DNA of 64,000 nt from Myxococcales bacterium 68-20 (GCA_001899635.1 MKVQ01000006.1:155835-219834), one strand, 5' to 3'. Counted from the first letter of the stretch, positions 28,268 through 37,735 are shown. Notes: a model not told the origin generated them from the sequence alone. A program made the numbers and translations.

Positions 28268-30637
28268 GTGCTCACGAACGTCGCTCCGATCCTGCGCCGG
28301 CTAGACCGCCCGCTCTTCTTGTTGTGGACCGGCGTCTGCACCATCGTCTCCGCACGCGCGTTCTACGGCTACATGCTGAAGCAGACGGGCGGCGAGTGGA
28401 GCGCTCCGCTCGACGACGTCTTCATCCATTTCGACTACGCACGTGCGACGGCGCTCGGTCACCCGTTCGAGTGGACCGTCGGCAATGGCTATTCGTCGGG
28501 CAACACGAGCCTCACCTACCCGTTCGTGCTCGCGTTCGGATGGCTCATCGGATTCACCGGCCGCGAGCTGATGAAGTGGGCGGCGATCCTCGCCGCGGTC
28601 TCGGTCTTCGGCACCCTCCTCGGCACCCGGCGTCTCTTCATCGAGGGCCCGCGCGACGACTGGGGCCGCATCGCGTCCTATCTCCTGCCGCCGATGTTCC
28701 TCGGCGTCGGCGCGCTCACGTGGTCGCTCTGGAGCGGGATGGAGGTGGCCTTCTTCCTCGCGACCTGGGCGATCGCGCTCGTCGCCTGGACGAAGCTCGA
28801 AGAAGACGCCCGGGTCGATGCAGGCCCGAACCACGCCAGCCGCGCCTGGTGGCTCGGCCTCGCGGGCGCGCTCCTCGTCGCGACGCGGCCGGAGGCTGCG
28901 CTGACGATCGGGATCTTCGGGCTCGCCGCAGCGCACGCCCACCGGCGCCGCGGCTGGAAGCACATGCTCTCGCTCCTGCTGCGCGTCGGAGTCCTGCCCG
29001 CGGCCGTCCTCGCGCTCCAGTCCGTCGCGAACCGCGCGCTCACCGGAGAGTCGAGCGCGAACGGCGCGGTCGTGAAGCTCGCGCTCCACAACCCGTTCAT
29101 GACGGCGGACGAGAAGCTCGCCGACTGGGTCTTCAACCTCAAGTACGCGGCGCTGCGCAACCTCGACTACCACTTCGCACACATCGAGGGCGATCGCATG
29201 AGCGAGCTCGTCGATGGGTGGCCGGGCGCGCCGGGCGTGCTCGTGTACCTCGCGAAGACGGCCTGGTGGGCCGGCGTGATCCCGCTCGTGCTCGCGGTGC
29301 TGCCGCTCTGCTTCGCTCGAACGCGGCGCATCGCGATCGTGCTCTGGGCGCAGATCGTCTGCTGGATCCTCATCGTCGCGCTCAACGGGCAGGTGCGCTG
29401 GCAGAACGAGCGCTACGTGATGCCCGCGGTCGCGTGGATGCTCGTCCTCGCCGCGCTCGGCGTCAGCGTCGCGCTGCGAAAGCGCACGGCGCCGATCGGC
29501 CCGCTGCGCAGCCGCCCGCTGCGCCCGTCGGTCCTCGCCACGATCGTCCTGGGCGCGCTCGTCGTCCAGACGATCGGCGTGCTCACGAGGCCCGCGGGAA
29601 CGCCACCCGTCTTCCGCCTCTCGTGGCTCCTCGCGATCGCATGCGCTGCGCCGGCCCTCCTCCTTCTCCGATGGCAGATCGGCCGGGCGATCGTCATCAC
29701 CTCGCTCGTCCTCTTCGCCTGGGACCACCAGACGCCGAAGATGCGCGACCAGAAGTGGTTCTTCGGCCGCGCGGCCCGCAACATTCGCGATCAGCACATC
29801 ACGCTCGGCAAGTACCTCGCAGAGCTGAAGCCGAAGCGCGTCCTCGTCGGTGACGCCGGCGCGATCCTCTACGAGTCGGACCGTCCCGGCCTCGACATCA
29901 TCGGGCTCGGCGGCTACCGCGGGCTCCCCTTCGCCCGCGCCGGAATCCATGGGCTGCCGGCGACGCTCGAGCTGATCGAGCGCATCCCGAAGGACGAACG
30001 CCCCGACGTCATGGCGATCTTCCCGACGTGGTGGGGCATCCTCCCGGTGTGGTTCGCCGACGAGGTGCTGCGCCGGTTCCCCGTCGAAGGGAACGTGATC
30101 TGCGGCGGCTACGAGCACGTCGTCTACAAGGCGAACTGGAGCCTCCTCGACACCGGCTCGCAGATGCGCTGGCAGCCGCCGACGGGATGGGAGGGGCGCA
30201 CGCTCGAGCGCATCCGCGTCGAGGTCGACGTCGGCGATCTCGTGAGCGAGAAGGCCGCCGGCTACCGCTTCGATCAGCCGTCGAACGGCTGGACGGACAT
30301 GCGCATCCTCCCCGACCCTGCCGATCCACGACGCGACATGTTCGACGCCGGTCGCCGCATCGCCGTCGGCAAGCGGGAATCGTTCGACGCGCGCGGGCTC
30401 ATCATGGGCAAGCGCATCCACCTCGTCGTCCGCACGGCGCAAGAGGCACGGACCACCGTGCGCGTGCGCGTCGACGGGCGCGACGCCGGGACGCTCGAGC
30501 TCGAGCGAACGAACGGCTGGGAGGAGGTCGGGCACCTCATCGCCGACGAGCTCGTCCACCGGCCGAACGTTCGCATCGAGCTCACGAATGAGGGGCCGGG
30601 GGATTTCCTCGACTACCACGTCTGGATCACGCAGTGA
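28268..30637 (+). CDS. Polytopic membrane protein, GT-C glycosyltransferase-like
   Basis: About 789 residues from GTG 28268 (LTNVAPILRRLDRPLFLLWT); GTG 28163 is an alternative. The N-terminal 500 residues hold about ten membrane helices. An acidic pair in the first periplasmic loop (APLDDVFIHFDYARATALGH) is typical of GT-C enzymes that use polyprenyl-phosphate sugars. About residues 530-640 form a soluble part resembling the lumenal domain of such proteins (VLVGDAGAILYESDRPGLDI). The last 140 residues look like a beta-sandwich (RVRVDGRDAGTLELERTNGW). It overlaps the next membrane protein gene by four bases (GTGA), implying joint function, possibly in glycan or lipoprotein glycosylation; this is inferred. 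Confidence 0.65.
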   Translation: MLTNVAPILRRLDRPLFLLWTGVCTIVSARAFYGYMLKQTGGEWSAPLDDVFIHFDYARATALGHPFEWTVGNGYSSGNTSLTYPFVLAFGWLIGFTGRELMKWAAILAAVSVFGTLLGTRRLFIEGPRDDWGRIASYLLPPMFLGVGALTWSLWSGMEVAFFLATWAIALVAWTKLEEDARVDAGPNHASRAWWLGLAGALLVATRPEAALTIGIFGLAAAHAHRRRGWKHMLSLLLRVGVLPAAVLALQSVANRALTGESSANGAVVKLALHNPFMTADEKLADWVFNLKYAALRNLDYHFAHIEGDRMSELVDGWPGAPGVLVYLAKTAWWAGVIPLVLAVLPLCFARTRRIAIVLWAQIVCWILIVALNGQVRWQNERYVMPAVAWMLVLAALGVSVALRKRTAPIGPLRSRPLRPSVLATIVLGALVVQTIGVLTRPAGTPPVFRLSWLLAIACAAPALLLLRWQIGRAIVITSLVLFAWDHQTPKMRDQKWFFGRAARNIRDQHITLGKYLAELKPKRVLVGDAGAILYESDRPGLDIIGLGGYRGLPFARAGIHGLPATLELIERIPKDERPDVMAIFPTWWGILPVWFADEVLRRFPVEGNVICGGYEHVVYKANWSLLDTGSQMRWQPPTGWEGRTLERIRVEVDVGDLVSEKAAGYRFDQPSNGWTDMRILPDPADPRRDMFDAGRRIAVGKRESFDARGLIMGKRIHLVVRTAQEARTTVRVRVDGRDAGTLELERTNGWEEVGHLIADELVHRPNVRIELTNEGPGDFLDYHVWITQ

Positions 30638-32886
30638 CATCGCGAGAAAAGGCGATCGCTCTCCTCGGTACATGGTCTTCGCCCCCGGATCTCCCGGCGA
30701 AGGTCGCGCTCGCGCTCGCGGGCTGCTTCGTCGTCCTCGCGATGTTCGGTCGCGGGCGATCGCTCTTGTTCGGTCTGTTCGAGGGCGACCATCCGGAGGT
30801 GCAGCGGATGGAGCGTCGTCGCTTCCTCGCCGTCCTCGGGCTCATCGCAGGCCTGGTCTCGATCGCCTACATCGCGATCTACCTCCGCGGCGGACCGCGC
30901 ATCATCGACGCGACGACGTACTTCCTCCAGGGCCGCGCGCTCTCGCACGGGGACCTCTCGTGGACGCCGCTCGATCCGAGCGCGAGCTTCCGCGGTCGCT
31001 TCCTCTTCTATCGAGACGGAGGCCTCGGCGGCGCGTCGCTCGGCGGCATATTCCCGCCGGGCTACCCGCTCCTCCTCGCGTTCGGGTTCATGCTCGGCGC
31101 GCCGATGATCGTCGGCCCGCTCCTCGCGCTCGGCCTGGTCGTGGCGACGTACCACCTCGCACGCACGCTCGCCGAGGACACGCTGCCGGAGCTCGCCGAG
31201 CCGATCGGGCGCGCAGCCGCGTTCCTCTCGCTGCTGTGCGCGGCGCTCCGCTACCACACCGCAGACACGATGAGCCACGGCGCGGCGGCGCTCGGCATCA
31301 CGCTCGCGCTGACGTGCGCCGTGCGAGCGCGACGAGCGCAGCAAACGCGGATGCGCCTCGGCTCGCTCGAACGCGCCGCTGCCTCGGAGCAGAGCGAAGG
31401 GCGCGGCGAGGCGCTCCTCGCAGGCCTCGCCGTCGGCTACGTCGTCGCCACGCGTCCGGCATCGGCCCTCCCGATCGCGCTCGTCGTCGGGTGGCTGCTC
31501 GCCCCCGTCGTCCTGCCCACGGGGCGGCGCTCGAGGCTGCTCGTGCTCGTCCTCGCCGGCGCTCTTCCGGGGCTCTTCCTGCTCATCCTCTCGCAGCGTG
31601 CCGTCACGGGCTCGTGGCTCGAGTCGACGCAGCGGATGTATTATGCATCCAGTGACGGGCCGCCCGGATGCTTCCGCTGGGGCTTCGGCAAAGGCACCGG
31701 CTGCGTGTTCGAGCACGGCGACTTCGTCGATGCACGGCTGAAGGACGGCTACGGGATCGTCGCGGCGGCGGGGACCACGCTTCGCCGGCTCCATGCGCAC
31801 CTGCTCGACGTCGCGAACCTCGAGCCGCTCGCGCTCCTCGTCCTCGTGCCTGCGCTCCTCCGGCGAACGGGACGAGCAGCGCGGAGCGCGATCCTCCCCG
31901 CGACGGCCCTCGTGGGCCTCCAGATCCTCTCCTACGCACCGTTCTACTTCGACGGCGACTATCCGGGCGGCGGCGCGCGCTTCTTCGCGGACGTCCTCCC
32001 GGTCGAGCACGCGCTCGTGATGATCGCCGTCGCCGCGCTCGTGACCCGCGCGCCGTCAGGCAATGCCGGGCTCCATCCACGTCGCTTTCTCCGCGGCGCG
32101 TACGCGGTGCTCGCGCTCGCGGCGGCCGGCTTTGCGGTCCACGGATCGTACGAGCACGGCAAGCTTCGCGACCGTGACGGTGGCCGACCGATGTTCGAGC
32201 CGGACGTCCTCGCGCGCGCGAGCCTGGTGAGCGGCCTCGTGTTCGTCGACACCGATCACGGCTTCGCGCTCGGCCACGATCCATCGGCGCGCCCCAACAA
32301 GCGCGTCACTGTCGCCCGCCTCCGGAACGACGACCGCGACCGCATGCTCTTCGACGCGCTCGATCGCCCGCCCACGTGGCTCTACAAGGTCGAGCCTCCG
32401 GTAGCACCCGCGACCGAAAGCACGGCGACGCTCACCCCGTGGGCCCCGCCCGAGTCAGGCACCGAGCTACGGTTCGAGGCCGAGGCCGAGTGGCCGGCCC
32501 TCTCTCAGTCCAACGGGTTCGCGGCTCCCGCCTGGGCGAGCGAATGCGCGTCCGGGAATCGTGCGCTCGTGCTCACGCCCGAGCCCGGCCGGCGCGCGAC
32601 GGCCACCATCACCGTGCCCGTGCCGAGCGCAGGACGCTGGGCCGTCGAGGTTCACACCGTACACGGCGCGAGCGTGCCGTTCGCAAGCTCGCACGACGGC
32701 GCCACCGGCGCTCCCGACGGCACTCTCTCCATCGGCGAAGAGCGATGGACGTGGCGAGCACAGGACGCCTGCGCCGTGCTGCCCGCCAAGGAGCTCGAGC
32801 TCTCCCCTCCCCACGCCGTCGTCACGATCGAGGCCCAGAACGGCCCGATCGGCATCGACTCCCTGTCGCTGCGGAAGGTGAAGTGA
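30634..32886 (+). CDS. Polytopic membrane protein, second GT-C-like protein
   Basis: 750 residues from GTG 30634, translationally coupled to the preceding gene by a GTGA overlap. About eleven membrane helices fill residues 20-510. The first loop after TM2 has GGPRIIDATTYFLQGRALSH with an acidic residue where GT-C enzymes place their catalytic Asp, and IFPPGYPLLLAFGFMLGAPM resembles the mannosyl/arabinosyl-transferase fold. The C-terminal 180 residues are soluble and beta-rich (GRWAVEVHTVHGASVPFASS), like a carbohydrate-binding sandwich, paralleling the architecture of its neighbour. The donor and acceptor are not predictable. Confidence 0.65.
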   Translation: MTSREKAIALLGTWSSPPDLPAKVALALAGCFVVLAMFGRGRSLLFGLFEGDHPEVQRMERRRFLAVLGLIAGLVSIAYIAIYLRGGPRIIDATTYFLQGRALSHGDLSWTPLDPSASFRGRFLFYRDGGLGGASLGGIFPPGYPLLLAFGFMLGAPMIVGPLLALGLVVATYHLARTLAEDTLPELAEPIGRAAAFLSLLCAALRYHTADTMSHGAAALGITLALTCAVRARRAQQTRMRLGSLERAAASEQSEGRGEALLAGLAVGYVVATRPASALPIALVVGWLLAPVVLPTGRRSRLLVLVLAGALPGLFLLILSQRAVTGSWLESTQRMYYASSDGPPGCFRWGFGKGTGCVFEHGDFVDARLKDGYGIVAAAGTTLRRLHAHLLDVANLEPLALLVLVPALLRRTGRAARSAILPATALVGLQILSYAPFYFDGDYPGGGARFFADVLPVEHALVMIAVAALVTRAPSGNAGLHPRRFLRGAYAVLALAAAGFAVHGSYEHGKLRDRDGGRPMFEPDVLARASLVSGLVFVDTDHGFALGHDPSARPNKRVTVARLRNDDRDRMLFDALDRPPTWLYKVEPPVAPATESTATLTPWAPPESGTELRFEAEAEWPALSQSNGFAAPAWASECASGNRALVLTPEPGRRATATITVPVPSAGRWAVEVHTVHGASVPFASSHDGATGAPDGTLSIGEERWTWRAQDACAVLPAKELELSPPHAVVTIEAQNGPIGIDSLSLRKVK

Positions 32887-33014
32887 GAAATCTGGGACTT
32901 GCGTCGTTACCATCGGCAGGCGTCGCCGATGGCAAGAACTCATTGACGGGTCGCCAGTTGGGCGCTTCCATTGGGAAATCGGCTCCCAAGGGGGAGTAGG
33001 CCGGAGTCAAGCCC

Positions 33015-33335
33015 ATGACGAAGAGTGAACTCATCGACGCGATGGCCGCGCGCAGTCAGCTCACGAAGGCTCGCGCAGAGCTCGTGGTCAACTGCGTCTT
33101 CGAAGCCATGACCGAGGCCCTGCAGCGCGGCGAGGGCATCGAGATCCGCGGCTTCGGCAGCTTCACCGTTCGTCCGTACAAGGCCTATTCGGGTCGCAAC
33201 CCGCGCACCGGCGCGCCGGTCCCGGTGCCGCCGAAGCGTCTCCCCTTCTTCAAGGTCGGCAAGGAGCTCAAGGAGCTCGTCAACAACAGCCGCCTCACGT
33301 CGCAGATCACCGGCGGCGACGACAAGGACGACTGA
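33015..33335 (+). CDS. HU/IHF-family DNA-binding protein
   Basis: 106 residues: MTKSELIDAMAARSQLTKAR, then GEGIEIRGFGSFTVRPYKAY and SGRNPRTGAPVPVPPKRLPF, the complete HU/IHF fold with the RNPRTG beta-arm. The helix FEAMTEALQRG and the SGRNPRTG arm are closest to the IHF beta type. An acidic tail GGDDKDD extends past the usual 90-95 residues. It bends DNA and shapes the nucleoid. ATG 33015 is preceded by GGAG. It is 98 bp before tyrS, with a hairpin between them. Confidence 0.93.
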   Translation: MTKSELIDAMAARSQLTKARAELVVNCVFEAMTEALQRGEGIEIRGFGSFTVRPYKAYSGRNPRTGAPVPVPPKRLPFFKVGKELKELVNNSRLTSQITGGDDKDD

Positions 33336-33365
33336 GAAGAGTGGTGGTGGTGGCGCCGGTGCCGG

Positions 33366-33384
33366 GGCTCGGTTTCGCCGAGCC
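33366..33384 (+). terminator. Hairpin between HU/IHF gene and tyrS
   Basis: GGCTCGG and CCGAGCC pair around TTTCG, about 30 bp after the upstream stop. It is a plausible but T-poor terminator or a leader hairpin of tyrS. Confidence 0.35.
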
Positions 33385-33433
33385 GGCAACGGACGCGTTT
33401 CCTTCGATCCTCGCTTCATTGTAGAGAGGACGC

Positions 33434-34678
33434 ATGAACGTCCCCATTGACGAGCAGATCGCCGTCATCACACGCGGCGCCGTCGACGTCCACGTGCGCG
33501 CGGAGCTCGAGGAGCGCCTGAAGAAGGCGCAGGCCACCGGCAAGCCGCTCCGCGTGAAGGCGGGCTTCGATCCGACGCGTCCCGACCTCCACTTCGGTCA
33601 CGCGGTCCTGATGGCGAAGATGCGCCAGTTCCAGGACTTCGGCCATCACGTCATCCTCCTCGTCGGCGAGTTCACGGCGATGGTCGGCGACCCGACGGGC
33701 AAGAGCGATCTCCGCCCCCGCCTCACGCGCGAGGAGGTCCGGGCCTCGGCGAAGACCTACACCGATCAGGCCTTCAAGATCCTCGACCGATCGAAGACGG
33801 AGATCCGCTCGAACTCGGAGTGGCTCGACAAGATGAGCCCGAGCGACATCGTCGAGCTCATGGCGAAGATGACCGTCTCCCGCATGCTCGAGCGCAAGGA
33901 CTTCGCGCAGCGCTACGCGGAGGGCCGGCCGATCTACCAGCACGAGTTCCTCTACCCGCTGCTCCAGGGCTACGACTCGGTCGCGCTCGAATCGGACATC
34001 GAGCTCGGCGGCACCGATCAGCTCTTCAACCTCCTCGTCGGCCGCGACCTCATGCCGAGGTACGGACAGACTGCGCAGATGGTGCTCACGACACCGCTGC
34101 TCGAGGGCACCGACGCGAAGCTCGAGAACGGCGTCATCGTCGGCAAGAAGATGTCGAAGAGCGCCGACAACTACATCGGCCTCACCGAGCCGCCGGTCGT
34201 CATGTTCCGCAAGGTCATGCAGGTCGACGACGAGGTCATCTTCCGCTACTTCGAGCTCCTCTCGTCGCGCTCGAACGAGGAGATCGCGGCGCTCAGGAAG
34301 CAGAAGGCGGAGGGCGGAGACCCGCGCGAGATCAAGGCGCTCTTCGCGAGGGAGCTCATCACGCGCTTCCACGACGCCGCGGCCGCGGCCTCCGCGGAGG
34401 CCGAGTTCAAGCAGGTCTACGGCGCCGATGCAGTCCCCGACGACGTCGAGGAGATCACGCTCACGACGGACGGACCGACGCTCTGGATCGCCAAGGCCCT
34501 GTCGGGAGCTGGGCTCGTCAAGTCGACCGGCGAGGGCAAGCGCCTCGTCGAGCAGGGCGGCGTCGAGATCGACCGCGCGCGCGTGACGGACGCGAACTTC
34601 CAGCTCGAGCGCGGAAAGCGATACCTCCTGCGCGTGGGATCGAAGAACCGCCGGTTCAAGTACGTCGTCGTCGCCTGA
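33434..34678 (+). CDS. tyrS: Tyrosyl-tRNA synthetase
   Basis: 414-residue class I synthetase that charges tRNA-Tyr in the cytoplasm. The HIGH-type signature is HFGH (residues 53-56, in DLHFGHAVLMAKMRQFQDFG), and KMSKS is at 239-243 (VGKKMSKSADNYIGL). The tRNA-Tyr/Tyr binding core includes YPLLQGYDSVALESDIELGG and TDQLFNLLVGRDLMPRYGQ. Residues about 345-414 form an S4 RNA-binding domain (TLWIAKALSGAGLVKSTGEG, RLVEQGGVEIDRARVTD). ATG 33434 follows AGAGGA. The form is that of the TyrS type with HFGH rather than HIGH, usual in many proteobacteria. Confidence 0.97.
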   Translation: MNVPIDEQIAVITRGAVDVHVRAELEERLKKAQATGKPLRVKAGFDPTRPDLHFGHAVLMAKMRQFQDFGHHVILLVGEFTAMVGDPTGKSDLRPRLTREEVRASAKTYTDQAFKILDRSKTEIRSNSEWLDKMSPSDIVELMAKMTVSRMLERKDFAQRYAEGRPIYQHEFLYPLLQGYDSVALESDIELGGTDQLFNLLVGRDLMPRYGQTAQMVLTTPLLEGTDAKLENGVIVGKKMSKSADNYIGLTEPPVVMFRKVMQVDDEVIFRYFELLSSRSNEEIAALRKQKAEGGDPREIKALFARELITRFHDAAAAASAEAEFKQVYGADAVPDDVEEITLTTDGPTLWIAKALSGAGLVKSTGEGKRLVEQGGVEIDRARVTDANFQLERGKRYLLRVGSKNRRFKYVVVA

Positions 34679-34910
34679 CGCCGCTCCTTCCGCGTCGGTC
34701 TCGTTGGTGTCGCGTGCTGGGTGTCGGCGCGGCATCTGCTAGAGCACCGAACGGGTGCAGACCGACTCTCTCCGCCGAGCTCCGAGCACCGCGAAGCGCG
34801 ACGACGCCGGATGCTGGAGTGTCGGGAGGAGGGGCAACGAATCGATGCGAAGGAGATCGGCGGAAAGACGACGGGAGCAAGCCACGCGGCGCTCGAGCGA
34901 GCTGCCGTCG

Positions 34911-35927
34911 ATGACGGCTCCCTCACGCCTTGGCGCCCGCGTCGTCGGTATCATCGCGATCGCGCTCGCGACCGGATGTGGTGGCAAGCGCCCGCCTCCG
35001 ACTCCGCCTGGACCGCCGCCGGTCCCGCTCCATCTCGAGCGTGCATGCGGCCTTGCTCCTGCCGCCGGGCTGTCGTGGCTCGTCGAGCTCAAGCCCCGCG
35101 CCATCGCCGAGATCCCCGACCTCATCCCCGCAATCGCCCTCGTGCTCCCGGAGGAGCGGCTGAAGACGTTCGCGGCGGCGCACGGCGGCGTCGACCTGCG
35201 GCAGATCCAGGACCTGTGCGTCGCGCGTTACAAGAGCGCGCTGCTCTCGGTCGCTCGCGTCCCGCTGGATCCGGAGAAGGTCGCAGCGGCGTTCGAGAGC
35301 CGCGCGACGTCGACGGTCACCCGGACCTTCCTCGCCTCGAACCCACGCGTCGTGCGACTCAGCGCGGAGGTGAGTGCGGAGCCCCAGCAGCTCGTCGTCT
35401 TCGGCCGAGAGAGCGTGGCCGTCGAGCAGGGCAAGGCGGGACCGCTGCGCGCGGCCGAAGCATTTGCGTTCGGCAAGCTCAAGAAGGCGGTCCCCGCGCT
35501 CGAGGGCGCCGCGCTCCAACGCGCGTCCGAGGTCCTCGGCGACGCCGCGCCCGTTCGCGCCTTCGCGCCCGGGCCGTTCGAAGGAGAGACCGGCAGCGGC
35601 CTCGGAGGCCTGATGCGCGCCGCGACGGCGGTCGGCGCCTCCGCGCGATGGTCCGGCTCGGGATCGGGCATCGCTGTCCGCGTCGTCTTGACGGGCGCGT
35701 GGGGCGACGACGCGGCGGCGGCGGCAGAGAGGCTCGGGGCCGCTGCACACGTGCTGTCGGATAGCGCCGTCGGCCACCTCTTCGGGCTCCATCACCCCGT
35801 CCAGGCGCCGTCCGTCCATGTCGAACCCGACGCGCTCGTCCTCGACGCGATCATCGACGGCGCGGCCCTCGCCCGCGGGATCCACGACGCGGTGGACGCC
35901 GAGGTTGCCGACATCATGCGCCGATGA
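34911..35927 (+). CDS. Lipoprotein of unknown function
   Basis: 338 residues from ATG 34911 (MTAPSRLGARVVGIIAIALA then TGCGGKRPPP), a lipoprotein signal with lipobox LATGC and a proline-rich linker. The mature part alternates helices and strands, e.g. LSWLVELKPRAIAEIPDLIP, KVAAAFESRATSTVTRTFLA and SVHVEPDALVLDAIIDGAAL. It has no cysteines beyond the lipobox and one near residue 45. It may be a porin-independent periplasmic protein; no family is recognised. The next gene starts 75 bp downstream on the same strand. Confidence 0.65.
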   Translation: MTAPSRLGARVVGIIAIALATGCGGKRPPPTPPGPPPVPLHLERACGLAPAAGLSWLVELKPRAIAEIPDLIPAIALVLPEERLKTFAAAHGGVDLRQIQDLCVARYKSALLSVARVPLDPEKVAAAFESRATSTVTRTFLASNPRVVRLSAEVSAEPQQLVVFGRESVAVEQGKAGPLRAAEAFAFGKLKKAVPALEGAALQRASEVLGDAAPVRAFAPGPFEGETGSGLGGLMRAATAVGASARWSGSGSGIAVRVVLTGAWGDDAAAAAERLGAAAHVLSDSAVGHLFGLHHPVQAPSVHVEPDALVLDAIIDGAALARGIHDAVDAEVADIMRR

Positions 35928-36002
35928 ATGCGCGCGGCCCCCTGGCCGAGCGCACGACGAACGCGCGACGAGCTCAGCATTGGTGCATACTAGGTGGACG
36001 CG

Positions 36003-36635
36003 ATGTACCTCGATGCACTCGCCTCATGCGCCGAGCTGACGACCGAGCACGCCGAGGAAGCAGCACGCTCGGCATCTGCGTTGCGCACGCTGCTCGGCTG
36101 GGCAACGAGCGTCGCCCGTCCCGGCGGAGGCGCGCCGAAGGTCCTCATGGCCGTGGCCCGGCTCGCACACGCGGACTGGCTCGAGGGGACACCGTACGTC
36201 GAGATCCGAGGCGACGAGACGGCGACGACTCTCTCGATCTTCTCCGATCACGGGATGGGGATCCGCGAGCGCGTCGTGCCCCTCGCGCGATTCCACGTGC
36301 CGGTCGACGAGTTCGCCCGTGCGGTGCGGCTCGCTCCCCAGCTCATCGCGCCCTTCCAGTCTGCCCAGCGTGGTGAGGCGCTCCTCCTCTCATTGCCCGA
36401 GATGGAGGAGGCCGGCGCGAAGAGCGGGCGCGAATCGATCACGATCGACGAGCGCAGCCTTCACGAGCAGGAACGAAAGACCGCGCCGCCGCCGCCGACC
36501 ACGGACGCTCCCCCGGTGACCGACGCTCCGCCGCCGCTCAGGGATCAGAGCGGCGTTCACACGCATCCCACGGTCCGCCGAATGGTCGCGGTCCGTCCCG
36601 AAGCGCTCCGCAGCCGCAACGACGACAACGATTGA
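36003..36635 (+). CDS. Conserved-looking cytoplasmic protein of unknown function
   Basis: 210 residues from ATG 36003; AGGTGG lies six bases upstream, so the GTG nine bases earlier is less likely. The N-terminal 150 residues are mixed alpha/beta (YLDALASCAELTTEHAEEAA, MAVARLAHADWLEGTPYVEI, RFHVPVDEFARAVRLAPQLI). The last 60 are Pro- and charged-rich and probably disordered (KTAPPPPTTDAPPVTDAPPP). No signal peptide, membrane helix or known motif was found. It lies between a lipoprotein gene and a CarD-family gene without obvious coupling. Confidence 0.55.
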   Translation: MYLDALASCAELTTEHAEEAARSASALRTLLGWATSVARPGGGAPKVLMAVARLAHADWLEGTPYVEIRGDETATTLSIFSDHGMGIRERVVPLARFHVPVDEFARAVRLAPQLIAPFQSAQRGEALLLSLPEMEEAGAKSGRESITIDERSLHEQERKTAPPPPTTDAPPVTDAPPPLRDQSGVHTHPTVRRMVAVRPEALRSRNDDND

Positions 36636-36734
36636 GGGCCCGGGAAAGCTCATGTTTTCGGCGGCGCGACGAGCGTCCGAACGGAGCGAGCTGGCCGCTA
36701 GGAGCCGGCCTCGATTGACGCCGAACCGTTAGCA

Positions 36735-37562
36735 ATGCTACGCGCGCGGGAGATGGCCGAGACCGCACGCTCCACCCGCTCCTCTTCTCGTGCTCCCGCG
36801 AAAGCGCGAACCACAGCAGTCGCCAAGGCCAAGCCTGCGACGAAAGGAAAGCCCTCGGTTCGTGAGTCCGTGGCTGTAACGAAGAACCCGGTGAAGCCCG
36901 CGAGCGAGCCGCGCGTCGCGCGCCCGGCTCCGGCGCCGCCGCCCGCGATGCCGAAAGGCGAGACCAAAGCTCCCGCGCCCGCACCCGCGCCCGCACCGCA
37001 GCGTCCGACGCAGGTCGTCGCAAAGGGCTACGTTCCCCTCGTCCACATCCCGCCGGCCCCGCCGCCGCCGAAGAACCTCAAGCTCGAGGTTGGCGACAAG
37101 GTCGTCCACCCGTCGCATGGCCTCGGCGAGATCAGCGCGATCGAGCATCGCGAGATCGGCGGCGCGAAGGGCGAGTTCTTCATCATCCGCATCCTCGACA
37201 ACGGGATGCGCGTGATGGTCCCGCGCACGTCGGCGCAGGCCGCGGGTCTTCGCCCGGTGATGAGCACGAAGGAGGCCGACAAGGTCCTCGAGACGATGAA
37301 GGCCCGCGAGGTCGCGGTCGATCTCCAGCCGTGGAGCCGCCGTTTCCGCGCGTACACGGAGATGATCAAGAGCGGCCAGCCGAACGAGGTCGCGAAGGTG
37401 CTCCGCGACATGTACCGCCTCAAGTTCGACAAGGAGCTCTCCTTCGGCGAGCGGCGCCTCCTCGATCAGGCCAAGAGCCTCCTCCTGAAGGAGCTCGCTG
37501 CGGCCAAGGGGATGACCGAAGCCGCTCTCCAGGAGCATGTCGACGAGATGTTCCGCACCTGA
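36735..37562 (+). CDS. CarD/CdnL-family transcription regulator
   Basis: 275 residues. The first 110 are a basic Ala/Pro/Lys-rich, disordered tail. Residues about 115-270 are a CarD_CdnL_TRCF RNA-polymerase-interaction domain, LKLEVGDKVVHPSHGLGEIS then EIGGAKGEFFIIRILDNGMR and VMVPRTSAQAAGLRPVMST, followed by the helical DNA-binding part (FRAYTEMIKSGQPNEVAKVL; LSFGERRLLDQAKSLLLKEL). Such proteins stabilise open promoter complexes, in this lineage including rRNA promoters. The long N-terminal tail resembles the extra region of myxobacterial CarD rather than the short CdnL, but it is N-terminal here. The start is uncertain (36735 or ATG 36753). Confidence 0.88.
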   Translation: MLRAREMAETARSTRSSSRAPAKARTTAVAKAKPATKGKPSVRESVAVTKNPVKPASEPRVARPAPAPPPAMPKGETKAPAPAPAPAPQRPTQVVAKGYVPLVHIPPAPPPPKNLKLEVGDKVVHPSHGLGEISAIEHREIGGAKGEFFIIRILDNGMRVMVPRTSAQAAGLRPVMSTKEADKVLETMKAREVAVDLQPWSRRFRAYTEMIKSGQPNEVAKVLRDMYRLKFDKELSFGERRLLDQAKSLLLKELAAAKGMTEAALQEHVDEMFRT

Positions 37563-37580
37563 GCGCGCCTGACCGCGAAT

Positions 37581-37603
37581 GCGCGCTCCGCATGGGAGCG
37601 CGC
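37581..37603 (+). terminator. GC-rich hairpin after the CarD-family gene
   Basis: GCGCGCTCC and GGAGCGCGC pair perfectly around GCATG, 18 bp after the stop codon. No T-tract follows, so its termination function is uncertain. Confidence 0.4.
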
Positions 37604-37652
37604 TCTCGCCGGTCGCGCCCCCGCTGCGCACGAGACTCCTCCGACGGCGGCG

Positions 37653-37735
37653 CGCAATCGATCGATTGCGTGCGCGGACGTGCAGCGACCGCAACAGCGG
37701 CCGATCGGCCGCGCGCGGACTTGCGGCGACCGCAA
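37653..37735. repeat. Two tandem units: GATC-centred palindrome plus 23-bp direct repeat
   Basis: Unit 1 has palindrome CGCAATCGATCGATTGCG (37653-37670), unit 2 GCGGCCGATCGGCCGC (37697-37712). Each is followed by a 23-bp repeat (37672-37694 and 37713-37735) that differs at only two positions. The palindrome arms differ between units but the CGATCG centre and the self-complementarity are conserved. Confidence 0.65.

Noticed and set aside
36735..37562. Transcription-repair coupling factor fragment
   Set aside because: The CarD-type domain is shared with Mfd, but the helical CdnL tail is complete and no helicase motifs exist.
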